DNA of 64,000 bases, taken from positions 3,986,588 to 4,050,587 of the forward strand of contig NZ_CP056199.1 in the NCBI RefSeq assembly GCF_013782625.1, given 5' to 3'. The DNA is from Enterobacter sp. RHBSTW-00994 (lineage in GTDB: Bacteria > Pseudomonadota > Gammaproteobacteria > Enterobacterales > Enterobacteriaceae). Position numbers and translations under genes: made by a program. Under the pieces are notes generated by a model, which saw nothing but the letters and a program-made list of their open reading frames with translations, had not been told where the DNA came from and did not search any database. Positions 25,220 to 34,400 of this stretch are shown here, in pieces; within the stretch, counting starts at the first letter, position 1; each line of letters begins with the position of its first letter.

Positions 25220-28137
25220 TATTTATCCCCCTTATAAACAGGCCATGCAGTCGCACCTGTTCCATCTGGTTTTCCATAATAACCTTGTATTTCCAGGCCA
25301 CTAGATGACTTACCTGTCCACATTTCTGTATTGGGAATCTTTGTCGAATTTTTAAATGCACTCTCAATTTCCTGCGCTGTCTGCCTTTTCGACCACTGTT
25401 CAGGAAAGAATGTTGTCAATGCTTTTTTACTCACCCACTGACCTGTAGCTGGATCTCTTACAGATATATATCCTGTAGCAACACCATTAGTATCAGGAGT
25501 TCCGGTCACTTTATCAATTTTAATGTTTGGATCACGAATATAGTGACCACCAGTTCCAACTTTGCTTCCATCCTTAAGCGTTTTTATCTCGCCATTAAGA
25601 ATATGATCAAAGCGTATATAGGCGGTCGTAGAGCCATTCGCCGCCTGCTGTTGAACTAATTCAACAGGAGTTGGAGAGGGAGTAAAATCCTCCAGATACC
25701 CGCCTGCTGTATGAGTAACTTGCCCCTCTTTAGACACTGCAACATTAATAACTTCACCGGTCTTGGCAGATTTAAACGCCAGCGTTGTAGCCCCTCCCAA
25801 TCCTACGCCAGCATACACCACTTCTGAGTATTCGGCCGGAACGCCCAACGTTTCCAGCAATTCGGCGCCTACGGTTTTGGTAGGTTTGCCAGAAGCTAAT
25901 GTCTCGGATCCCGCCTGTAAGTTATCAAAACCTGAAGCGGCGACAATCGTACCTACAGCACAAGTCACAACGCCTGCACAACTGGCAGTGCCACCAATAA
26001 TTTCAACAGCGCCGCCAGCGGCCTGAAGAAGCCCGAGGCCTCGAGTAGTTAGTTGATACTCACCGTTGGCGTAAATGACACCGTCCAGAATAGCGTTAAC
26101 TTCCGTGTATTGGAATAATTGGACGGCAATCGTGACGTTCTCTCCGGTCAACGGATCCTTATAACTGACAACAAATTTCTCGTTGGCAAGCTGTTCACGC
26201 AGGGCTGCGTATTCAGGCTGATTGCCGATTTTTTCCAGTTCTTCATAATAGGCTTTTTCTACCGTTCCTTCGGCAAACTCAGAAGAGCATTTGAGGAGTG
26301 CACAAGCTGCTGCATTAAGTTCCTCTTTTTTTGCAATGCCTTCTGTAACTAACCTGTTAATCGCCTCTTTTTCAATAGGATTGGTGAGTGCGTTGAATTC
26401 CTGCTCGATCTGCATCCCAGCCGCCGCACTCCCCGCATCCCCACCAGATGCGCCAGCAATGCCAGCGACAAGAGAGGTTATCAAATCCTCCCACGCCTTC
26501 TTCTCCTCAGAGGTCATGTCTTCCACGGCTTTGCTTTTATCGTTCAAAATAGCATTGGCAATCACCCCCGCCGCCGTCCCCAGCCCGGCGCTGGCGCAGT
26601 CGCCGCCCTGGCCTGCCTGAGCGCCGCAGGCGGCCAGCCCTTGCAGAACGGCGCGGGCCGCTTCAGCTTCAGGCGTGCCTCTTCCGATGCTGTCCGCCAG
26701 CTTCTTGATTTCCGCCGCGCCCATGCCCTGCACGTAGTTCAGCACCGCTGCCTGGGCCAGCCCGTCAAAGCCGCCCATCACGTTGCCGCCGGTGGCCGCT
26801 GTAATCGCGGTGATGGCCTGACTGTATGCACCGCCGGGGGCCCACCTGAGGGCGTCGAGATAATCGGCGTTGGTCTCCGGGTCGATACCCTGAGCCTCGA
26901 GTGTCTTCTTCAACTCATCGGCCTCTTTGGCCTTGTTCACCACAAAGGTCCCGACTTCATTCTGGAACGCGCGGGTAATTTCAAACCCGGCGTCGATTTT
27001 GTCCTTGTCGCGCTCGTACAGGTTGTCGACCGCATTCGTTCCGTCACGGTCGCTGGAGACGTCGCGGTTAAGGCTGGCGATGGCTTCCGCCGCCGTCTGG
27101 CCAGTGCGGGCCTGCTGGCCCTCTTCGTCGCGAAGGGTGACGCTGCCGCCGCTGATGCCCGCACGAGTGGTGCTGCTGTCACTGTCGGAGGCCGACATGT
27201 AAATCGGCGTGGTGGCGCTAAATCCGCCTTCCGTCTTCGGCTGGGTGGTGGACGGGTCAGCGTTAGCGCCGGTGGTGGCGTTGCCCTTTTGGTCCTTGCC
27301 GACGCCGCCGCTTGAGGCCGTAGCGCCGCTTCCGCCATCATCGCCGCCGCCCAGCGGTATCATGCCGCCTCCACCGTAGCTATAGCCGCCGCCGATGCTG
27401 AAGCCGGAGGCATCATAGCTGGAGCGGTTTTTGATGTCCCTGGTCTCGATAGTTCCTGTGCTGAACTGGTTTTTGCCGTCTTTTGCCGCGTTGTCCGAAC
27501 TGGCGATGACTGCGCCGGTCAGGTCGGTGTGTTCGCCGACGTAGACGTTGAAGCCGCCGTCGCCGGCGAACAGGCCGCTTTGCTCGGTGACGCTCCTGAA
27601 GTCGGCGTCCACCTTGTTCTGGCTGTAGCTGGCGCTGCCGCTAAAACCGTAGCCAACGGTGACGCTGCCGCTGGCGTTCCAGTCGTCGCTCTTGTAGGTG
27701 CTGGTATCCTGCAGGCTCTCGATGGTGAGGTTTTTGCCGACGTCAGCAATGATGCTTTTGCCCTTGGCGGTTGCGCCGGAGAGGGTAGTGTCGCCGCCGC
27801 TCTGGATAAACAGCGTGTCGCCCGCCGTCAGGTGGCTGTTGGTGCGCCACACGTCGTCACCCTCGGCCTCGCCGCGCCCCAGGCTGCCGTTGGCGGTAAA
27901 GCCGACGGACACGCCCTTGCCGATGGCAATGCCGACCCCCGCGCCCCAGCTGTAGCTCTCGCTGTCGCGCCGCAGGCTGTTGGTATTGTCGGAGGCCGTA
28001 AGCAGGATGTCGTTCTCGGCGATAAGGCCGAGGTTTTGACCGGCGCTAACGTCGCTGCCGGTGGCGCGAATGTTGCCGGCGCCTTCTCTGCCATCTTTGG
28101 TATTGGCGTTAAGGATGACGTTGCCGCCCGCTTGCAC
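25219..28137 (-). CDS. Orphan CdiA fragment with EndoU-type nuclease C-terminus
   Basis: 972 residues, no signal peptide or secretion domain, so not exportable by itself. The N-terminal ~570 residues nearly duplicate the end of the CdiA stem of locus 1 (VQAGGNVILNANTKDGREGAGNI to AAAGMQIEQEFN). The C-terminal toxin runs from about 750: ILNGEIKTLKDGSKVGTGGHYI, TFFPEQWSKRQTAQEIESAF and SGLEIQGYYGKPDGTGATAWPVY, the bacterial EndoU RNase pattern with the conserved GGH and the T-A-W/Y-P end. EndoU CDI toxins cleave tRNA anticodon loops. The start codon listed is GTG at 28137 without ribosome site; the frame is open upstream to the end of the locus-1 immunity gene. It may be silent until recombined into cdiA. 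Confidence 0.8.
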   Translation of the reverse strand: MQAGGNVILNANTKDGREGAGNIRATGSDVSAGQNLGLIAENDILLTASDNTNSLRRDSESYSWGAGVGIAIGKGVSVGFTANGSLGRGEAEGDDVWRTNSHLTAGDTLFIQSGGDTTLSGATAKGKSIIADVGKNLTIESLQDTSTYKSDDWNASGSVTVGYGFSGSASYSQNKVDADFRSVTEQSGLFAGDGGFNVYVGEHTDLTGAVIASSDNAAKDGKNQFSTGTIETRDIKNRSSYDASGFSIGGGYSYGGGGMIPLGGGDDGGSGATASSGGVGKDQKGNATTGANADPSTTQPKTEGGFSATTPIYMSASDSDSSTTRAGISGGSVTLRDEEGQQARTGQTAAEAIASLNRDVSSDRDGTNAVDNLYERDKDKIDAGFEITRAFQNEVGTFVVNKAKEADELKKTLEAQGIDPETNADYLDALRWAPGGAYSQAITAITAATGGNVMGGFDGLAQAAVLNYVQGMGAAEIKKLADSIGRGTPEAEAARAVLQGLAACGAQAGQGGDCASAGLGTAAGVIANAILNDKSKAVEDMTSEEKKAWEDLITSLVAGIAGASGGDAGSAAAGMQIEQEFNALTNPIEKEAINRLVTEGIAKKEELNAAACALLKCSSEFAEGTVEKAYYEELEKIGNQPEYAALREQLANEKFVVSYKDPLTGENVTIAVQLFQYTEVNAILDGVIYANGEYQLTTRGLGLLQAAGGAVEIIGGTASCAGVVTCAVGTIVAASGFDNLQAGSETLASGKPTKTVGAELLETLGVPAEYSEVVYAGVGLGGATTLAFKSAKTGEVINVAVSKEGQVTHTAGGYLEDFTPSPTPVELVQQQAANGSTTAYIRFDHILNGEIKTLKDGSKVGTGGHYIRDPNIKIDKVTGTPDTNGVATGYISVRDPATGQWVSKKALTTFFPEQWSKRQTAQEIESAFKNSTKIPNTEMWTGKSSSGLEIQGYYGKPDGTGATAWPVYKGDK
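26412..28130 (-). repeat. CdiA stem duplication, partner of 29,142-30,797
   Basis: About 1.7 kb nearly identical to the cdiA region 29,142-30,797 in the same orientation. Differences are concentrated in a Gly-rich segment (GGGGMIPLGGGDDGGSG here, SGGDNKDG there) and around the QTAAEAIA segment. It provides homology for exchanging the toxin ends of CDI locus 1. Confidence 0.85.
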
Positions 28138-28172
28138 GGTGCTGCTGGTTTGGTTAAACAGGCTCGCGTGAG

Positions 28173-28427
28173 CTAGAATCCTTTAACCTTAAAAAGGCGT
28201 GATAAAATAATTCCGATACCTAATATCCCCCCCCCCACGCTCCCGATTTTTATGCCTTGTAGGACATCATTCCATGACAATTCAAATTCACCGCCCAGAG
28301 CCCATAGCACTGTAACAAAAAAGAGCTTTATCAATAATCCAGTAATAATTACAGAGAACAAACAGACAAAAAATATACAAAAATTTGCGACCAATTTTCT
28401 TTTTAAAAGATCGATTGAACAACTCAT
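28173..28427 (-). CDS. cdiI: CDI immunity protein of locus 1, two-helix membrane protein
   Basis: 84 residues, MSCSIDLLKRKLVANFCIFFVCLFSVIITGLLIKLFFVTVLWALG then LSWNDVLQGIKIGSVGGGILGIGIILSRLF. Two hydrophobic segments (about 14-45 and 60-79) mark an inner-membrane protein. Its ATG overlaps the cdiA stop (ATGA). Integral-membrane immunity proteins in known CDI systems pair with toxins that act at or through the inner membrane, so the cognate toxin may be a membrane-permeabilising type (inference). It directly precedes the orphan EndoU fragment; its stop lies at the recombination boundary. Confidence 0.75.
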   Translation of the reverse strand: MSCSIDLLKRKLVANFCIFFVCLFSVIITGLLIKLFFVTVLWALGGEFELSWNDVLQGIKIGSVGGGILGIGIILSRLFKVKGF

Positions 28428-31400
28428 TTTTTGATCCTATCGATAATCTCTTGAGTTTCAGAGCTACCGTATTCAGTGCTAAAGGAACCAATTATGTTTC
28501 CTGTTGCTCCAGGAACTTTACTCGGCGACATTTCTTTCGATATTCCAATCAGTCCTTTTATCTCCGTATATTGTAACCTAACGGGGTCGAATTTGGGGTC
28601 CCATCCGCCAGTAATGCTTTTGCCTGCCGCATTTGTTATGGGCTTCACAATATAATTACCCACGCTGTAACCGAAACCAGCACCAACTCCACTGGTAATT
28701 GCTCCGGTAAGCGGGTCATCACCGTTAATTGTGTTGGTTAATGCCCCTCCTGCAGCGTTCCAGGCTACTGTCGCTTTCCAACCCTGACCTGCAGTGGCGA
28801 CGTTTACCCAGCCAGCTATAATTGAGTTCACTGGATTAATTTCTTCACCACTCGCATATTGCATTCCCGCATTCGCTCCGGCTCCTATAACCCACATCGT
28901 TTTATAACTGCCTGGTAGCAGCGTTACGCCATAAATAGCGATAGCCTGTTTGGTAGTTTGTTCTATCTCTTCTATCTGTTGAAGCTCTTTGGCCGCTACA
29001 GCGTCGCCTGAAAAAGCTTGCTCTTTTAATTCTTCTTTGTGTTTTTCTGTTAAACGATACAGTGGATCGTCGGTAGTTTTTAGCTCATCTTGATAAGCAT
29101 CAGGATGTACAGCTATAAGAAAAACATTGTTCTCCTGCTCCACCTGCATCCCCGCCGCCGCACTCCCCGCATCCCCACCAGATGCGCCAGCAATGCCAGC
29201 GACAAGAGAGGTTATCAAATCCTCCCGCGCCTTCTTCTCCTCAGAGGTCATGTCCTCCACGGCTTTGCTTCGGTCATTCAAAATGGCATTGGCAATCACC
29301 CCCGCCGCCGTTCCTAACCCGGCGCTGGCGCAGTCGCCGCCTTGCCCTGCCTGTGCGCCGCAGGCGGCTAACCCTTGCAGAACGGCGCGGGCGGCTTCGC
29401 CCTCCACTGTACCTTCGCCAATCCTGTCCGCCAGCTTCTTGATTTCCGCCGCGCCCATGCCCTGCACGTAGTTCAGCACCGCTGCCTGGGCCAGCCCGTC
29501 AAAGCCGCCCATCACGTTGCCGCCGGTGGCCGCTGTAATCGCGGTGATGGCCTGACTGTATGCACCGCCGGGGGCCCACCTGAGGGCGTCGAGATAATCG
29601 GCGTTGGTCTCCGGGTCGATACCCTGAGCCTCGAGTGTCTTCTTCAACTCATCGGCCTCTTTGGCCTTGTTCACCACAAAGGTCCCGACTTCATTCTGGA
29701 ACGCGCGGGTAATTTCAAACCCGGCGTCGATTTTGTCCTTGTCGCGCTCGTACAGGTTGTCGACTGCATTCGTTCCGTCACGGTCGCTGGAGACGTCGCG
29801 GTTAAGGCCCGCGATGGCTTCCGCCGCCGTCTGGCCCGCTTCATCCCTAATGGTGATGTCGCCGCCGCTGATGCCCGCACGAGTGGTGCTGCTGTCACTG
29901 TCGGAGGCCGACATGTAAATCGGCGTGGTGGCACTAAATCCGCCTTCCGTCTTCGGCTGGGTGGTGGACGGGTCAGCGTTAGCGCCGGTGGTGGCGTTGC
30001 CCTTTTGGTCCTTGCCGACGCCGTCTTTGTTGTCTCCGCCTGAACTGTAGCCGCCGCCGATGCTGAAGCCGGAGGCATCATAGCTGGAGCGGTTTTTGAT
30101 GTCCCTGGTCTCGATAGTTCCTGTGCTGAACTGGTTTTTGCCGTCTTTTGCCGCGTTGTCCGAACTGGCGATGACTGCGCCGGTCAGGTCGGTGTGTTCG
30201 CCGACGTAGACGTTGAAGCCGCCGTCGCCGGCGAACAGGCCGCTTTGCTCGGTGACGCTCCTGAAGTCGGCGTCCACCTTGTTCTGGCTGTAGCTGGCGC
30301 TGCCGCTAAAACCGTAGCCAACGGTGACGCTGCCGCTGGCGTTCCAGTCGTCGCTCTTGTAGGTGCTGGTATCCTGCAGGCTCTCGATGGTGAGGTTTTT
30401 GCCGACGTCAGCAATGATGCTTTTGCCCTTGGCGGTTGCGCCGGAGAGGGTAGTGTCGCCGCCGCTCTGGATAAACAGCGTGTCGCCCGCCGTCAGGTGG
30501 CTGTTGGTGCGCCACACGTCGTCACCCTCGGCCTCGCCGCGCCCCAGGCTGCCGTTGGCGGTAAAGCCGACGGACACGCCCTTGCCGATGGCAATGCCGA
30601 CCCCCGCGCCCCAGCTGTAGCTCTCGCTGTCGCGCCGCAGGCTGTTGGTATTGTCGGAGGCCGTAAGCAGGATATCGTTCTCGGCGATAAGGCCGAGGTT
30701 TTGACCTGCGGTAACGTCGCTACCGGTAACGCGGATATTGCCGGCGCCTTCTCTGCCATCTTTGGTATTGGCGTTAAGGATGACGTTGCCGCCCGCCTGC
30801 ACCTGGCTTCCGGTCTGGTTGACACCCCAGCTTTTGGTGACGTCCTCTGAACGGCTCTGGCCGTAGGTGATGCTGATGTTGATGCCGCCTGCCGACTGCG
30901 GGTTCTGCGCTACGGCGCTGCCCGCGTTGTAAGCCGCAAGCCCGGTAGTGGCCCCGGCCAGCGCCTGCATGCGGAAGTCATCGGTATTTTTGCTGGCCTT
31001 GTGCATGTCCTGCGCGGTCTGGATGGCGCTGATAACCGGGTTGGAGACGCCAAGGGTCAGGCCGTCCTGCCTGAAGGTGTAGACGCTCTTCTTCTGCCAG
31101 GCGTCGGCGGAGGACTCAATGGTGATGTCGCCCGCCGTGATGCCGATATCGCTTTCCAGCGCCTTGACGTGGCTGCCGGTCTGGCGGTAGCTGCCACCGG
31201 CGTCGATGATGACGTTGCCGCCCAGGCTACCTATAGTGCTGGATGCGCTCTGGGTGCCGGAAGAGGTGTTGTCGACCTTCTGCTGCTGGGAGCCGAAGGT
31301 GACCGTCGCGCCGCTGCTCATCACGCCAGACTTTTTCTCGTCTCGCCAGTGGCGCTCGCTGTAGCTTTCCGTGGCGGCCTGTACGGTGACGTCCCGCCCG

Positions 31401-34400
31401 GCGGACAGCGTCACGTCACGGTCTGCCACCGCCTGGCTTCCGGTGAAGCGAATGTCCTGCCCGGCGAAGAGGTCAAGGCTGCCCGCCGACAGCAGGCTGT
31501 CCTGCGCCTGCGTGGCCTGCCGCTCGTCGTGGGTTTCAATCGACAGTGAGGAAATCCCGCCGCGGGAGGACTGCTTGCTGTGCTCGGTCAGGTGGAAGGC
31601 GGACTCGCCGGCAGTCAGGCGGATATCCCGCCCGGCCTCAAGCGTCAGCGCGCCGTCGGTGGTCATCGTTCCCGCCCGGCTGGCGATGTCGCGCCCGGCA
31701 GACAGAAGGATATCGCCACCCGCGTCGATACGGCTGCCCACTTCGGCCTGCTGGCTCAGTTCGCGGTAGTTGTTTTTGCCCCAGTCACCGCGCTCGTGGT
31801 GGGTGGTGTTGAGCGTGTCGAGGTTGACGTCGCGTCCGGCGATAATGTGAGTGCTGCCTTGCGCGTCGACGTTGCTGACCCGGGACGCGGTCAGGGTGAC
31901 GTCGCGGTTGGCCTGTAGCGTCAGTTGCCCCTGCGGACCGTCGACCGCTATCTGCGCCGTGCGGTCGATAAAACGCTCGCGGCCCGCTTCGCGCAGGGTG
32001 CTCTGGCTCAGGATATCGCGCCCGGCGTACAGCATCAGGCTTTCGCTGGCGCGCAACGTGCCGCCAAGGTTGAAAATGTCGGTTCGGGCGACGACGTCAA
32101 GCACGTCCGCGCTGACGGCGCCCAGGTTGCGCAGGTTGTCGCCAACCAGCTGTAATTCGTTGCGGGCGACCAGAGCGCCGCTGTTAACGACGTCGCCGCG
32201 GGCGTTTATCGCCACCTGCTGGCCGGACATCACCGCCTCGCCCCGGGGCGCATCGCCGGGTTTGCCGCGCACGTAAAGCTGCGGGACCAGCACTTGCTGC
32301 GAACTGCCATCGGCAAGCTGAACGGTCTGACTGACCATCCACACCATGTCGGAGGTCAGGTGCGCCATCTGTTCAGCGCTCAGCGCGATACCCGGCGTCA
32401 GCGGGTATTTCTGGGCAAAGGCAATGCCGCTGTCCATCAGGGCGCGGTATTGCGCCTCGTCGCTCTCATACCCGGCCAAAAAGCGCATGCCGGTCAGCGC
32501 CGTCACCTGCTCGCGTATCAGCCGCTGCTCGGTGAAACCGTCGCCCAGGCGCTTGTGCAGGGCGTGGGGGTCGATGTTCATCCGTTGCAGCATGTAGTCC
32601 GAGCCCAGCCACTGCTTGAAGTGGGTAAAGCGAGGGTCGGTCTCGATGAGATAAGCGCTGCCGGGGGCCGGATTGATGCGGTACAGGCCGGAAGAGGGCA
32701 ATTGCAGGTTGACGCCGGTGGTGCGCACGACGCTTTGTGGGTCATCCCACGCGGGCAGCGTGACCGTGGCCATCGGAGCCATCGGGGTTACTGACGTCAT
32801 CGTGGGCAGTACGATACCTTGCCCTGCGTTCGGGCTGTGGCTTTGCCAGGCCATCACGCCGAGGTCGATGGTTTCATCGGGCGGCGCATAGCGGTAGGCG
32901 CTGCTTTTTTTGCCCTGCGACGTTTTGGTGGTGCCGCGCCAGGTTTTGGTTTTTTTCTCATACCACCTCACCTGAGTGCCCACGTCGCTGACGATGCGAA
33001 TGCCGGTGGTGGCCAGATTATTGAGCGCCCCGACCGATGCGCCAAGCTGCCTGCCCGCGATGATGCGGCTGTCCTGATTGTTGACCGTACCGCCTTCGAT
33101 ATGCAGGTTGCCGCCGGCGATGATTTCCCCCGGATTGCTTTGGATAACCTGCGTCTCTTTGACCGTGCGGTCATAGCGGTATTCGTAGAAAGTATCGTGA
33201 CGAGTGCCGTCCGGCAGGATGGTCCAGTGTACGCCGTACTTGTTTTTCTGGCTGGTATCGACGTCATCCCATTCATAGCGATCGGTCTGGTCTGCAACGA
33301 CCACTTCATGGTGAGCCGACTGCTCAACGATATTTATCCGGGTCTTTAGCCCGTCGTTAAGGTTGTTGAGCGTATTGACGCCCAGCCACATATCGCCGCC
33401 GGACTCAATGGTTGAGCCGGTGTTGTTGATGACGTCGGCCCGTCCGCTGGCCGCAAAGGTGGGCGTCAGCGTACCGCCGATAGCCAGGCTGCCCGCGCTG
33501 TAGATCAGGCTGTCGCCGGTGTTGTTGAGCAGGCCTGTGCCGATATCCAGTCGCTCGCGGGCGGCGATGGTCGCCGAACTGTCGCCTTCCTTGCGGTTGT
33601 TGAGCGTTTGGGCCTGAATAGCCACGGCGTCGCCGTAAATTCTGCCGCTGCCGATATTGGCAAGCGTTGTCGCCTCCAGGTGGGTCAGGCCGCCGTCTAT
33701 CACGCCGCGGTTGGTGATCTTTTGCGCCACGTTTGTGTGCAGCACCCCGGCGCTGATGTCGCCGGAGGCGGTATTCTCAAGGTTTTTCGCGCTTAGCTGC
33801 ATCTCGCCGGCGGCGGCAATGCGTCCGCTGTTGGCGAGCTTTTGCGTCACGCCTGTATGCAATGCCCCGGCGCCGATGTCGCCGGAGGCGGTATTCTCAA
33901 GGTTTTTCGCGCTTAGCCGCATCTCGCCGGTGGCGGCAATGCGTCCGCTGTTGGCGAGCTTTTGCGTCACGCCTGTATGCAGCGCCCCGGCGCCGATGTC
34001 GCCGGAGGCGGTATTCTCAAGGCTTTCCGCGCTTAGCCGCATCTCGCCGGCGGCGGCAATGTGTCCGCTGTTGGCGAGTTGACTCTCTGTCGCAAGCGTC
34101 AGGCCGCCGTTGGCGAGTATTTCCCCGTGATGATCAAAGGCCTGTTTCAGCGACAGGGAGAGGTCGCCTTGCGACAGCAGTTTGCCGTCGCCGCTCAGGC
34201 TGTCGGCGGTCGCGCTCAAAAGCTCCCCGGCCCAGAGTTCGCCGGCGGTGTTAGTCAGGCCGTTGCCGACTACCGACAGCGTATGGCTCGCAGCAATCTG
34301 TCCCTGGCGGTTGGTTAAGCTGTCGGTCGTGATGTTTAGCCGTTGCGCCGAGGTGACGTGGCCGGAATCGTTGTTGAACTGTGCGGCATGGAGGGTAAAG

